A DNA stretch of 64,000 nucleotides, from positions 166,045 through 230,044 of the forward strand of contig JAXHLO010000030.1 in the NCBI GenBank assembly GCA_034522075.1, in the 5' to 3' direction. The position numbers were made by a program, and so were the translations under genes. This DNA comes from UBA7803 sp034522075. GTDB taxonomy: Bacteria > Pseudomonadota > Gammaproteobacteria > Pseudomonadales > Azotimanducaceae. Positions 27,307 to 36,081 of this stretch are shown here, one piece after another (position 1 is the stretch's first letter; every line of letters begins with the position of its first letter). The notes under the pieces are model-generated. The model saw only the letters and a list, made by a program, of their open reading frames with translations, ran no database searches and was not told the DNA's origin.

Positions 27307-27870
27307 TCAGGACTCCTCGGCGGGCACCACGTCCTCCGCCTGCAGGCCTTTCTCCCGCTCGGCCACGACGAAAGTCACCCCCTGGCCGTCCTTGAGGCCG
27401 GGCCGGTGACGTTGCTCGCCTTCGCCGATCGACCGGATGGAGCGCTGATGGACGAAGATCTCCTCGCCGGATTCGCGGATCACGAAACCGAAACCCTTGG
27501 TGCGGTTGAACCATTTGACCGTGCCGGATTCCCGCGGGCCATCTGCGGCGGCGGGTTCGGCCCTGGCCTGGCGGGCCGGCTTGCCGCCGCCGCTGCGCTG
27601 AGGTTGCCTGTCGTCGCTGCTGCTGCCCCGTGGCTGGCGCTGGGCCGGCTGCTCTGGCCGGCCGCGGTCACGCTGGCGCCGGGGCGCCGGCGCCGCGGTA
27701 TTGCCGAAGGCTCCGGCCAGCTTCAGGTTGAGCAATCCGGAAACGAACAAGGCGGCGAAAGCCAGCAACAGCAGCGGCAGAAAAGCACCGGGCCACAGGC
27801 GCATGGAAAGCTCGGTGATGACGTAGGCGAAAAACAGTGCGCTGGCGGCAGCGATGAACAGAGTTCTCAT
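27307..27870 (-). CDS. Membrane-anchored cold-shock-domain protein
   Basis: A 187-residue protein with two predicted membrane helices (about residues 3-20 and 31-50). A Gln/Arg/Pro-rich linker follows, then a C-terminal cold-shock domain (about 115-185). The domain has GTVKWFNRTKGFGFV (RNP1) and EEIFVHQRSI (RNP2). It should bind single-stranded RNA or DNA at the inner face of the membrane. I know related membrane CSD proteins in gammaproteobacteria but no defined function. It is 25 bp downstream of argS on the minus strand. Confidence 0.85.
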   Translation of the reverse strand: MRTLFIAAASALFFAYVITELSMRLWPGAFLPLLLLAFAALFVSGLLNLKLAGAFGNTAAPAPRRQRDRGRPEQPAQRQPRGSSSDDRQPQRSGGGKPARQARAEPAAADGPRESGTVKWFNRTKGFGFVIRESGEEIFVHQRSIRSIGEGEQRHRPGLKDGQGVTFVVAEREKGLQAEDVVPAEES

Positions 27871-27967
27871 GATGACGTCCGCTAAAAGGCGGGCATCATA
27901 CCCAACCCGACCGACCTCTGTGAACGCTGCGTTGCCGCGGCCGCGGCCGGACCGCTGCCGCGGGACC

Positions 27968-28549
27968 CTACAGCCGGGTCGTGCGCTCGATGACGATGGG
28001 CGTTTCCGGCACGCCGGCCATGCCGCCCTGGCGGGAGGTGTTGCTCAATTCGATCTCGGTGACCACGTCCATGCCGTCGATCACCCGGCCGAACACGGTG
28101 TAACCCGGCCGGCCGGCGGCGGGGTCGAGGTGGCCGTTGTCTTTCACGTTGATGAAGAACTGGGTGTTGGCCGAGTCGGGGTCGGCGAGCCGCGCCATGG
28201 CCAGGGTGCCGCGGGTGTTGCGCAGGCCGTTGGCGGATTCGTTGGGCACGTTGCCGGGCGGTTCCCGGTAGGTCAGTTCGGCGTCGTAGCCGCCGGTCTG
28301 AATGACGAAACCGGCCACCACCCGGTGGAAGATCAGCCCCTCGTAGAAACCGTCTTCGATCCGTTCGAGGAAATTGGCCACCGTGCGCGGTGCCCGCTCC
28401 GGATACAGCTCTACGTCGATGTCGCCCAGGGACGTGACGAGGCGTACCCGGGGATTGTCCTCGGCGGCCGCCTGCACCGTGCCCGCAGCCAGCACGGCGC
28501 AGCTCAGAACGGCCAGCGTCAACGCGACCGCGAACTTGCCTGTCTGCAT
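27968..28549 (-). CDS. Exported cyclophilin-type peptidyl-prolyl isomerase
   Basis: A 193-residue cyclophilin with a signal peptide (about residues 1-28, ending VQAAAED). VRLVTSLGDIDVELYPERAP, FYEGLIFHRVV with the catalytic Arg, and ANTQFFINVKDN are family motifs. TSRQGGMAGVP near the C-terminus is typical of bacterial PpiA/PpiB. It is likely a periplasmic foldase (PpiA-like). It starts 2 bp after the pdxJ stop, so the two are probably cotranscribed. Confidence 0.92.
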   Translation of the reverse strand: MQTGKFAVALTLAVLSCAVLAAGTVQAAAEDNPRVRLVTSLGDIDVELYPERAPRTVANFLERIEDGFYEGLIFHRVVAGFVIQTGGYDAELTYREPPGNVPNESANGLRNTRGTLAMARLADPDSANTQFFINVKDNGHLDPAAGRPGYTVFGRVIDGMDVVTEIELSNTSRQGGMAGVPETPIVIERTTRL

Positions 28550-28551
28550 GG

Positions 28552-29325
28552 TTACTCCCTGCCCGCCAGCATTTCCAGGTAGGCTCTGACCGCTGTGGCC
28601 AGCCCGATATCCAGGGCGTCGCTGATCAGCGCGTGGCCAATGGACACTTCCGCCACTTCGCGAATCTGCCGGAACAGCGGCAGATTGACCAGATCCAGGT
28701 CGTGGCCGGCGTTGACGCCCAGGCCCAGGTCCGCGGCGTGGCGGGCAGCATCGCGATAGCGCTGGAACGCCGCCTGGCTGTCCGCATGGTCGATACCCAG
28801 GTGCCAGACCGTCTCGGCGAACGGGCCCGTGTACAGCTCGATACGGTCGGCCCCGCACTCGAGGGCCCGCTCAATCTGCGCGGCGTCCGGGTCCATGAAC
28901 AGGCTCACCCGGGCCCCCAGGGCCTGGTAGCGGGCGATGGTGTCGCGCAGGCGGCCGGTATCGCCGGAGAGATCCCAGCCGTGATCCGATGTGAGCTGAT
29001 TGTCGCCGTCCGGTACCAGGGTCGCCTGATGGGGGCGGGCGCTGTCGATGAGGTCGTCGAAGCCTGGAAAGCCGTTGTCCCGCGTGCCGGCGAACGGATT
29101 GCCCTCGATGTTGAACTCGATGCCCGGGTAGTCGGCCAGCAGCGCGGCCAGGTCGGCCACATCGTCGGGCCGGATGTGGCGCTGGTCCGGCCGCGGATGC
29201 ACGGTGATGCCGGCGGCGCCGGCGGCCAGGACCGTGTGAGCCGCCCGGGTCACGCTGGGCAGGACGCCGCCGCGGGAATTGCGCAGCAGGGCCACCTTGT
29301 TCAGATTGACGCTGAGTACCGTCAT
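28552..29325 (-). CDS. pdxJ: Pyridoxine 5'-phosphate synthase
   Basis: PdxJ condenses 1-deoxyxylulose 5-phosphate with 3-amino-2-oxopropyl phosphate to give pyridoxine 5'-phosphate, a TIM-barrel enzyme. The 257-residue sequence carries LSVNLNKVALLRNSRGG, GITVHPRPDQRHIRPDD, EFNIEGNP, LYTGPFA, GLGVNAGHDLDL and SIGHALISDAL, in order, covering all active-site loops. The ATG overlaps the upstream SH3 gene stop as ATGA. Confidence 0.97.
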   Translation of the reverse strand: MTVLSVNLNKVALLRNSRGGVLPSVTRAAHTVLAAGAAGITVHPRPDQRHIRPDDVADLAALLADYPGIEFNIEGNPFAGTRDNGFPGFDDLIDSARPHQATLVPDGDNQLTSDHGWDLSGDTGRLRDTIARYQALGARVSLFMDPDAAQIERALECGADRIELYTGPFAETVWHLGIDHADSQAAFQRYRDAARHAADLGLGVNAGHDLDLVNLPLFRQIREVAEVSIGHALISDALDIGLATAVRAYLEMLAGRE

Positions 29326-30005
29326 AGCCAGCCGCTGCGCCGCGGCCGCGCTTTGAGGATCACGCCCAGGAACACCCCGCCCAGCACCAGCCCGGCGCCG
29401 ATGAGCATCCAGCGCTCCCGGGCGTTTTCCGCCAGCCGGTCGCGCTCGGCCAGGAGGGTATCGAGTTCGCCGCGCAGGCGGGCGTTCAGTTCCGTCAGCC
29501 GTTCGTTCTCGGCGGCGGTTTCCAGGGCGCTGGAAGACACCCGGCGAATCTCCGCCAGCTCCTGCTCCAGGCGGTCGACCTGCTCGGTCAGGCTGGCATT
29601 GCTCTGGCTGGCCGCGTCGCGTTCACGCTGCGCGGTCTGCAACTGCTCGCGCAGGTCGGTGACGGTACGGGACAGACGTTCCACCTCGCGATTGGCGGTC
29701 TGCAGGCGCGTGCGGGCGATGGGCTCACCCGTCAGGTATTGGCGGCGCACCCAGCCTTCGCGCCCGTCATTCAGCCTGACCCGGGCCCATTCGCTGCCCT
29801 CGGGTGACTCCAACAACTCCATGGCCGTACCCGTGCTCAGGTTGCGGATGATCTCGCCGCGGTTGGATGGCTGGGTGCGGAACGTGATCACCAGCTCGTC
29901 CGACACGTATCTGGTCTGGCCGTGGGCGGCGGGAGCGACGGCCGCCGTTGCCGCGCCGAACAGCACCACGGCCGCGCAGGCGCCCAGAATGCGGGAGCGC
30001 AGCAT
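29322..30005 (-). CDS. SH3-domain, coiled-coil, tail-anchored exported protein (TIGR04211-like)
   Basis: 227 residues. A signal peptide (about 1-32, AAHGQ) precedes a bacterial SH3 domain (RYVSDELVITFRTQPSNRGE to GREGWVRRQYL). A long coiled coil (about 100-190, Glu/Arg/Leu-rich) and a C-terminal membrane helix (MLIGAGLVLGGVFLGVIL) with a basic tail follow. This arrangement matches E. coli YgiM-type proteins. Presumed periplasmic and anchored in the inner membrane. ATG 30005 gives the best signal peptide; ATG 30035 is an alternative. Confidence 0.87.
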   Translation of the reverse strand: MLRSRILGACAAVVLFGAATAAVAPAAHGQTRYVSDELVITFRTQPSNRGEIIRNLSTGTAMELLESPEGSEWARVRLNDGREGWVRRQYLTGEPIARTRLQTANREVERLSRTVTDLREQLQTAQRERDAASQSNASLTEQVDRLEQELAEIRRVSSSALETAAENERLTELNARLRGELDTLLAERDRLAENARERWMLIGAGLVLGGVFLGVILKARPRRSGWL

Positions 30006-30055
30006 GCGGCCGGCGCCGCAGCAGGGGAAGCCCATGGTCAGGCCGCTCACCCGGG

Positions 30056-30649
30056 TCAATCCCGCGACCCCGGCGCGGGATCGGCGCCGGATTCCGCGCC
30101 CGCGTCTGCATCGTCGTGGCCCTCGAGAAAGCCTTTGCGTGCCAGATAGACCATGGTGATGATGATATACAGAAACGTCAGGGCGAAGCCTCCCACCAGC
30201 TTGTAGCCGACCCAGAACTCCATGGAGAAATTGTAGGCCACCACCAGATTTAGCGCGCCGGCGATGAAGAAACCCACTGCCCAGCCGAAATTGAGACGCG
30301 TCCAGACTTCGTCCACCAGGGACAGCTGCTTGCCCAGCAACTGTTTGAGCAGGTTGGTCCGGCCAACGTAGTAGCTGCCCACCAGCGAGGCGGCCAGCAG
30401 CCAGTTGACGATGGTGGGTTTCCACTGGATGAAGGTCTCATTGCGGAATATCAGGGTCAGCGCGCCGAATACCAGGCTCGCCCAGAACGTCATGTTGAGT
30501 TCCCGGCTGACCGGCTTGCCGAGCAGCCGATAGGCCAGAACCTGCACGGTCACCCCGACCATGAGGGCGCCCGTGGCCCAGTAGATGTCCATGGCGAAGA
30601 ACACGCCGACGAACAGCGCGATGGGTACGAAGTCGAGAAGCTGAGTCAT
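30056..30649 (-). CDS. yciB: Inner-membrane septation protein YciB/IspZ
   Basis: A 197-residue polytopic protein with five to six helices. FVPIALFVGVFFAMDIYWAT, FIQWKPTIVNWLLA and DEVWTRLNFGWAVGFF are the diagnostic YciB segments. The C-terminal 25 residues are acidic and not conserved. YciB contributes to cell-envelope synthesis and division in E. coli and Shigella. It is divergent from yciO, a typical neighbour. Confidence 0.95.
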   Translation of the reverse strand: MTQLLDFVPIALFVGVFFAMDIYWATGALMVGVTVQVLAYRLLGKPVSRELNMTFWASLVFGALTLIFRNETFIQWKPTIVNWLLAASLVGSYYVGRTNLLKQLLGKQLSLVDEVWTRLNFGWAVGFFIAGALNLVVAYNFSMEFWVGYKLVGGFALTFLYIIITMVYLARKGFLEGHDDADAGAESGADPAPGSRD

Positions 30650-30739
30650 GGTGTTGGGTCGTCGCGCATGAGCATGTGATCATAGTGAAACCGGGGCGCA
30701 CTGTAACGCACCCGCCCCGGAATATGCGTGGAGGCATTC

Positions 30740-31351
30740 GTGAGCCAGTATTTTGCCATTCATCCTACCCATCCGCAGCCGCGCCTGTTGAAACGCGCGG
30801 CGGAGATCGTCGCCGGCGGCGGGCTGCTGGTATACCCCACCGATACCACCTACGCCCTGGGCTGCCAGATCGGCGACAAGGCGGCGCTGGAACGTATCCG
30901 GCAGATTCGCCGGCTCGACAAGCATCATCACTTTACCCTGGCCTGCCGGGACCTCTCGGAGATCGCCACCTATGCGCGGGTCAGTGATCCGAACTTCCGT
31001 ATCCTCAAGCAGCTCACCCCGGGCCCTTACACGTTTCTGCTCACGGCCACCCGCGAGGTGCCCCGGCGGCTGGTGCACGTGAAGAAGAAAACCATCGGCA
31101 TCCGGGTCCCCGACCACCCCATTGCCCACGGGCTGCTGGAGATTCTGGACATGCCCATGATGACCACCACCATGCAGCTGCCGGGAGACCTGGGCCCGCT
31201 GGGCGACCCGGAGGAGATCCGCGGGCGGCTGGAATCCGCCGTAGACGCCATCATCGACGGCGGCAGTTGCGGTCTGGTGCCCACCACCGTGCTGGACCTT
31301 ACCGGCGATCAGCCCGAGGTGATCCGCCAGGGAGTGGGCGAATTCGCCTGA
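30740..31351 (+). CDS. yciO: YciO-type Sua5/YrdC family protein
   Basis: A 203-residue YrdC-domain protein. GGLLVYPTDTTYALGCQ, HFTLACRDLSEIATYA, LTPGPYTFLLTATREVPRR and KTIGIRVPDHPIAH fit the YciO branch rather than TsaC. Sua5/TsaC makes threonylcarbamoyl-AMP for t6A in tRNA; the role of YciO is less certain. GTG 30740 (MSQYFAIHP) is chosen because GGAGG stands 5 bp upstream and the N-terminus matches the family. Confidence 0.92.
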   Translation: MSQYFAIHPTHPQPRLLKRAAEIVAGGGLLVYPTDTTYALGCQIGDKAALERIRQIRRLDKHHHFTLACRDLSEIATYARVSDPNFRILKQLTPGPYTFLLTATREVPRRLVHVKKKTIGIRVPDHPIAHGLLEILDMPMMTTTMQLPGDLGPLGDPEEIRGRLESAVDAIIDGGSCGLVPTTVLDLTGDQPEVIRQGVGEFA

Positions 31352-31404
31352 TGCCGCTGGTCAGAATGCGCCCACAATGCTCCCACAAGGGGCCCTGTGA
31401 CCCC

Positions 31405-31410
31405 TATAAT
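31405..31410 (+). promoter_or_regulatory. Candidate -10 box for trpS
   Basis: A perfect TATAAT lies 31 bp before the trpS start, within CCTATAATGCGC, a 12-base string also found upstream of apbC. No convincing -35 hexamer was found. It would drive the tightly overlapped trpS-scpA-scpB-rluB set. Confidence 0.5.
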
Positions 31411-31440
31411 GCGCGCTTGTGTGTTGCGTAAGGTCCTGCT

Positions 31441-32655
31441 TTGAGCAGTAGCGATTCCAGCGACCGGGTATTGTCCGGTATGCGTCCGACAGGGCGGTTG
31501 CATCTAGGTCACTATCACGGGGTGCTGAAAAACTGGGTGCAGTTGCAGCACGAGTACGAGTGCTATTTCTTCGTCGCCGACTGGCATGCCCTGACCACCG
31601 ATTACGAGCACGCTCAGAACATCGAGCAGAACACCTTCACCACGGTGGTGGACTGGCTGGCGGCGGGGGTCAATCCCGGTGCGGCGACCCTGTTCGTGCA
31701 GTCCAGGGTTCCCGAGCACGCCGAGCTGCATCTGTTGCTGTCCATGATCACCCCGGTGAGCTGGCTGGAGCGGGTGCCGAGCTACAAGGATCAGCAGGCG
31801 CGCCTGAACGACCGTGATCTGGCCACCTACGGCTTTCTCGGCTATCCGCTGCTGCAGGCGGCCGACATCCTCGTCTACCGGGCCGGCAACGTACCCGTGG
31901 GCGCTGATCAGGTGGCCCACGTGGAGCTCACCCGGGAGATCGCCCGGCGCTTCAATCACATCTACGGGCGCGAACCCGGCTTCGAGGAGCAGGCCGAAGC
32001 GGCGGTCACCAAGATGGGCAAGAAGGCGGCGCGGCTGTACAACGACCTGCGCCGGCGCTATCTCGAGCAGGGCGATGCGGAGGCTCTGGAACGGGCGCAG
32101 GCCCTGCTGTCCGAGCAGCAGAACCTGTCCATCGGCGACCGCGAGCGGCTGTTCGGTTTTCTGGAAGGCGGCGGCCGCATCGTGCTGCCCGAGCCCAAGG
32201 CCCTGCTTACCGAAGTGCCCAAAGTGCCGGGGCTGGACGGCGAAAAGATGTCCAAGTCTTATCACAACACCATTTCGCTGCGGGAAGCGCCGGACGCGGT
32301 GGACGAGAAGATCCGCACCATGAAGACCGACCCGGCCCGGGTGCGGCGCCGCGATCCCGGCAACCCGGACGTCTGTCCGGTGTTCGATCTGCACCGGATA
32401 TATTCTGACGAGCAGACCTGCGCCTGGGCCGCCGAAGGCTGCCGCAGTGCGGGCATCGGCTGTCTGGACTGCAAAAAACCGCTCATCGAGTCCATCAACG
32501 CCGAGCAGGCAACCCTGCGGGAACGGGCCGGGCAGTTCGAACAGGATCCGGATCTGGTACATTCCATTCTGCTGGAAGGCACGGAACGGGCGCGGGACGT
32601 GGCCCGGGAAACGCTGGACAACGTTCGTTCCGCCATCGGGATATCTCACAGATGA
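31441..32655 (+). CDS. trpS: Tryptophanyl-tRNA synthetase, long form
   Basis: TrpS, 404 aa, a class Ic synthetase. PTGRLHLGHYHGVLKNW contains the HIGH equivalent and LDGEKMSKSYHNT the KMSKS loop. The length exceeds E. coli TrpS (334) because of a C-terminal-half insertion, seen also in Pseudomonas and Xanthomonas enzymes. A CLDCKK pair lies near residue 341. The start is TTG 31441, since no ATG or GTG is near and the N-terminus fits. It overlaps scpA by 4 bp. Confidence 0.95.
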   Translation: MSSSDSSDRVLSGMRPTGRLHLGHYHGVLKNWVQLQHEYECYFFVADWHALTTDYEHAQNIEQNTFTTVVDWLAAGVNPGAATLFVQSRVPEHAELHLLLSMITPVSWLERVPSYKDQQARLNDRDLATYGFLGYPLLQAADILVYRAGNVPVGADQVAHVELTREIARRFNHIYGREPGFEEQAEAAVTKMGKKAARLYNDLRRRYLEQGDAEALERAQALLSEQQNLSIGDRERLFGFLEGGGRIVLPEPKALLTEVPKVPGLDGEKMSKSYHNTISLREAPDAVDEKIRTMKTDPARVRRRDPGNPDVCPVFDLHRIYSDEQTCAWAAEGCRSAGIGCLDCKKPLIESINAEQATLRERAGQFEQDPDLVHSILLEGTERARDVARETLDNVRSAIGISHR

Positions 32656-33482
32656 GTCAACCGCACCAGCACAGACTGATCGAGATGCGCCGCACCGGCC
32701 AGGAGACCATCGCTCTGGTGCGCGGCGAGGCGGTTCAGGAACTGCCTACGGATCTGTACATCCCGCCGGAGGCCCTGGAAGTCTTCCTCGAGACCTTCGA
32801 GGGCCCGCTCGATCTGCTGCTCTATCTGATCCGCCGCGAGAACCTGGACATCCTCGACATCAAGGTAGCCGCCATCACCGAGCAGTACATGGCCTACGTG
32901 GAGCTCATGAAGGCCATGCAGCTCGAGCTGGCCGGGGAATACCTGGTCATGGCGGCCATGCTGGCGGAAATCAAGTCGCGCATGCTGCTGCCGCGGCCGG
33001 CCGGCGACGAGGACGACGAAGACGACCCGCGGGCGGAGCTGATCCGGCGCCTGCAGGAATACGAGCAGATCAAGGGCGCGGCGGAAGGCATCGAGGAGCT
33101 GCCGCGGCTGGAGCGCGACATATTCCTGGCCCGCGCGGACCGTCCCGAACTGGTGCGCCAGTATGCCGACCCGGACGTAGACCTGCGCGAGATGCTGCTG
33201 GCCCTGGCGGAAGTCCTCAAGCGAGCCGAGATGTTTGCGCGCCACTCGGTGCAGCTCGAGCCGTTGTCCGTGCGGGAGCGCATGAGCGACGTGCTCGGCC
33301 GGGTCAGCGAAGCGCGGGATTTCATCCCGTTTGCCGCCCTGTTCGACCCCAGCGAAGGGCGTATGGGCGTGGTGGTCACGTTTCTCGCGCTGCTCGAGCT
33401 GCTGCGGGAATCGCTGCTCGAGCTGGTGCAGAACGAAGCCTTTGCGCCCATCTACGTGCGCGCGGCGGGAGATCAGGTATGA
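32652..33482 (+). CDS. scpA: Segregation and condensation protein A (kleisin)
   Basis: ScpA is the kleisin subunit of the SMC-ScpAB condensin. The N-terminal domain has FEGPLDLLLYLIRRENLDILDI and ITEQYMAYVELM. The middle is acidic (EDDEDDP), and the C-terminal winged helix has VTFLALLELLRESLLELVQ. 276 aa. It overlaps trpS and scpB by ATGA junctions, so the trio is translationally coupled. Confidence 0.95.
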   Translation: MSQPHQHRLIEMRRTGQETIALVRGEAVQELPTDLYIPPEALEVFLETFEGPLDLLLYLIRRENLDILDIKVAAITEQYMAYVELMKAMQLELAGEYLVMAAMLAEIKSRMLLPRPAGDEDDEDDPRAELIRRLQEYEQIKGAAEGIEELPRLERDIFLARADRPELVRQYADPDVDLREMLLALAEVLKRAEMFARHSVQLEPLSVRERMSDVLGRVSEARDFIPFAALFDPSEGRMGVVVTFLALLELLRESLLELVQNEAFAPIYVRAAGDQV

Positions 33483-34315
33483 CCACGGTCATCGACGAGG
33501 ACAAGCTCAAACAGATCATCGAAGGCGCCCTCATGGCGGCGGACGAGCCGCTATCCGTGGGTCAGCTCACCCGGCTGTTCGCCCATGGCGAGCTCGATTC
33601 CGAGGAAGGCCGCACCCAGGTCCGCGAGACGCTCAAGGTTCTTGAAACCGAGTCCGAGGGCCGCGGCTACGAGCTCAAGCGCGTGGCTTCCGGCTACCGC
33701 TATCAGGTGCGCCAGGAACTGTCCGAATGGATCAGCCGTCTGTGGGAAGAGAAGCCGCCGCGCTATTCCCGGGCGTTGCTGGAAACCCTGGCGCTCATTG
33801 CCTACCGCCAGCCGGTTACCCGCGGCGACATCGAGCAGGTCCGGGGCGTGTCGGTGAGTCAGAACATCATGCGCACCTTGCTCGAGCGCGGCTGGATTCG
33901 CGCCGTCGGTCAGCGTGAGGTGCCGGGCAAGCCCAGCCTCTACGGCACCACCCGGGCGTTTCTCGACTATTTCGATCTGAAGAGCCTGGATGAGCTGCCG
34001 CCGCTCAGCGAAATTCAATCCCTCATCGAGCCGCTGGTGATCGAGGAGGTGGCCGAGGAAGCGTGGCAAGTCGCCGAACACGACCACCCCGAGCTGGCCG
34101 ATGCCAACCCCGCAGAGGCGGTGCCCGGCGATGGGGCGTCACCCGAGCAGCAGGAGTCAGCAGGCGATGCCGCCAGCGAAGAAAGCCAAGACGACGCGGA
34201 CCCCGCGGCCCAGGCCGACGAGTCCCCGGAGCCCGACGAAGACGACGCGCAATCCGCGGGAGACGCCGCGCAATCGGCGGAAGTCGTCCGGCTCCCCACC
34301 TCGCCGCGACGCTGA
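33479..34315 (+). CDS. scpB: Segregation and condensation protein B, acidic tail
   Basis: ScpB, with two winged-helix domains, stabilises the kleisin. KQIIEGALMAADEPLSVGQL, GYRYQVRQELSEWISRL, LALIAYRQPVTRGDIEQVRG and GKPSLYGTTRAFLDYF are canonical and end near residue 185. About 85 further residues form an Asp/Glu/Ala/Ser-rich tail. The last 149 bases also encode the basic start of rluB in another frame. 278 aa. Confidence 0.95.
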   Translation: MTTVIDEDKLKQIIEGALMAADEPLSVGQLTRLFAHGELDSEEGRTQVRETLKVLETESEGRGYELKRVASGYRYQVRQELSEWISRLWEEKPPRYSRALLETLALIAYRQPVTRGDIEQVRGVSVSQNIMRTLLERGWIRAVGQREVPGKPSLYGTTRAFLDYFDLKSLDELPPLSEIQSLIEPLVIEEVAEEAWQVAEHDHPELADANPAEAVPGDGASPEQQESAGDAASEESQDDADPAAQADESPEPDEDDAQSAGDAAQSAEVVRLPTSPRR

Positions 34316-35186
34316 GGCGCCCGCGGCCGCCGCCCCGGCGGCGGGCCCGCCTGAGAAACTGCACAAGGTGCTGGCCGATGCGGGCCTGGGCTCGCGCCGG
34401 CTCATGGAGCGCTGGATCGCCGAAGGCCGCGTCCACGTCGACGGCGAAGCGGCCCATACCGGGCAGCGTGTGGCTGCCGACGCCCGCATCGAGGTGGACG
34501 GCCGGCCCGTGTCCCAGGCACCACAGCACGGCTGCCGCGTGCTGGTGCTGAACAAGCGTGCCGGCGTCATCACCACCCGCCAGGATCCGGAAGGCCGGAC
34601 GACGGTGTTCGAGCGCCTGCCGCCGCTGCGCAGCGGCCGCTGGATTTCCGTGGGGCGCCTGGACGTTCAGACCTCCGGCCTGCTGCTGCTCACCAACGAC
34701 GGCGCTCTGGCGCATCGGATGATGCACCCGTCGACCGGGCTCGACCGGGAATATGCCGTGCGGGTGGGCGGGCGGCTGTCCGACGAGGAACTGGCGGCCC
34801 TGACCAGCGGCGTGATGGTGGACGATGAGCTGCTCAAGTTCAGCGACGTGCAGTACTACAACGGCTCCGGCAGTAACCACTGGTATCACGTAGTGCTCAT
34901 GGAGGGGCGCAACCGCGAGGTGCGGCGGTTGTTCGAAGCGGTGGGGCTGACGGTGAGCCGTTTGAAGCGGGTCCGTTACGGCCCGGTGGTGCTGCCGTCG
35001 ACGCTGCGGCTGGGGCAGCTGCAGGAACTCGACGAGACGGACCTCAAGGGGCTCTATGAGTTGCTGGGCCTGCCGCTGACCCTGCCGCAGCGGCCGCCCG
35101 ACCGGCGCGGCAGCCGCAAGCCGGCGAAGCCCGAGGCGGGCAGATCACTGCTCCTGCCGTATCCGAAACTGTCCGGCCGGGGCTGA
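34167..35186 (+). CDS. rluB: 23S rRNA pseudouridine synthase B
   Basis: RluB makes pseudouridine 2605 in 23S rRNA. After a Lys/Arg/Pro-rich N-terminal stretch of about 55 residues come the S4 RNA-binding domain (EKLHKVLADAGLGSRRLMER) and the RsuA-type catalytic domain, with catalytic Asp in SVGRLDVQTSGLLLLTNDG. MEGRNREVRRLFEAVG closes it. 339 aa from ATG 34167. The start is uncertain because the basic tail overlaps scpB by 149 bp; a later start such as an internal GTG is possible. Confidence 0.9.
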   Translation: MPPAKKAKTTRTPRPRPTSPRSPTKTTRNPRETPRNRRKSSGSPPRRDAEAPAAAAPAAGPPEKLHKVLADAGLGSRRLMERWIAEGRVHVDGEAAHTGQRVAADARIEVDGRPVSQAPQHGCRVLVLNKRAGVITTRQDPEGRTTVFERLPPLRSGRWISVGRLDVQTSGLLLLTNDGALAHRMMHPSTGLDREYAVRVGGRLSDEELAALTSGVMVDDELLKFSDVQYYNGSGSNHWYHVVLMEGRNREVRRLFEAVGLTVSRLKRVRYGPVVLPSTLRLGQLQELDETDLKGLYELLGLPLTLPQRPPDRRGSRKPAKPEAGRSLLLPYPKLSGRG

Positions 35187-35196
35187 CCCGGGCCGA

Positions 35197-36081
35197 TCAC
35201 CGAGCCGGCGTTGTCCGTATGCTGCTGGCGCCCTCCCGCTGGGCCAGGCTGAGGGCGGCGCGTGCCCGTTCCAGCACGTCTTCGGGCGATTGCGCGTCAC
35301 GGGCGCCGGCAACCCCCATGCAGGCCGTGAGCTGATGGGCCAGGCGGCCGTCGCGCAGATGCAGCCCGGCAATGAGCACCCGGATCTTGCCCGCCACGTC
35401 CAGGGCCGCGGTTTCGCTGGTGCGGGGCAGCAGCACCGCCAGCAGCCCGGCGTCGATCTGGAAGACGCTGTCGGCATCACGCAGGCCCTCGTCGATCTGC
35501 TCGCTGATGGTGTGGATCAGTGTCTGCGCCCAGGTTTCGCCGTGCTGTGAGCAGATGCGGTCGAACCCATCCAGGCTCACCAGCACCAGAGCGTCATCGC
35601 TGGCGGGGGCATCTTCGGGGTCCGCTTCCCGTCCGGCGGTTGGGGCTCGGGCCGGTACCGCCGTGCTGGCGAACAGTTCCACGTTGTCGGCATAGGCGGC
35701 GCTCTGGCAGGCCTGGTGATAGGCCAGGGCGTTGCGCAGCGCCGGCATGGCCAGCGCCAGCAGGTCTTCGGCGGTCGCCAGCACACCTTCATCCAGACGG
35801 CGCTGAAAGCGCAGGGTCAGCTCCCCCAGTTCGCTGCCGTGGTGGCTGAGCGTGTAGCTGGCGGCATGGGCGCCGTGGCCCCGCTCGATGTCCAGGCCGT
35901 GGCCGCCGTGGCGATAGTGCAGGCCGGTGGCGCCGGTGATGGTCGCGGCCTGTTGCCACAGCTCGTCGAGCAGTGCATCCGGCTGCAGGTGCCGGTGGAT
36001 GCGCTGAACCAGGTTCAGCGCATCGCCGTGCTCGATGCGCCGCAGCGAATCGACAGGCTGCAGGGGTGTCGTCGGCAGCAT
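35197..36081 (-). CDS. Degenerate GGDEF-like protein
   Basis: A 294-residue soluble protein. The N-terminal half (about 1-130) is a GAF-like or sensory helical domain. The C-terminal half has a diguanylate cyclase fold: ALVLVSLDGFDRICSQHGE, DSVFQIDAGLLAVLLPRTS and the terminal ACMGVA. The catalytic GG[DE]EF loop is replaced by QIDAGLLAVLLP, so cyclic-di-GMP synthesis is unlikely; it could bind nucleotide or act as a partner protein. AAGGAAG stands about 9 bp before ATG 36081. The 236 bp upstream, to yciK, hold no gene I can support. Confidence 0.82.
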   Translation of the reverse strand: MLPTTPLQPVDSLRRIEHGDALNLVQRIHRHLQPDALLDELWQQAATITGATGLHYRHGGHGLDIERGHGAHAASYTLSHHGSELGELTLRFQRRLDEGVLATAEDLLALAMPALRNALAYHQACQSAAYADNVELFASTAVPARAPTAGREADPEDAPASDDALVLVSLDGFDRICSQHGETWAQTLIHTISEQIDEGLRDADSVFQIDAGLLAVLLPRTSETAALDVAGKIRVLIAGLHLRDGRLAHQLTACMGVAGARDAQSPEDVLERARAALSLAQREGASSIRTTPAR

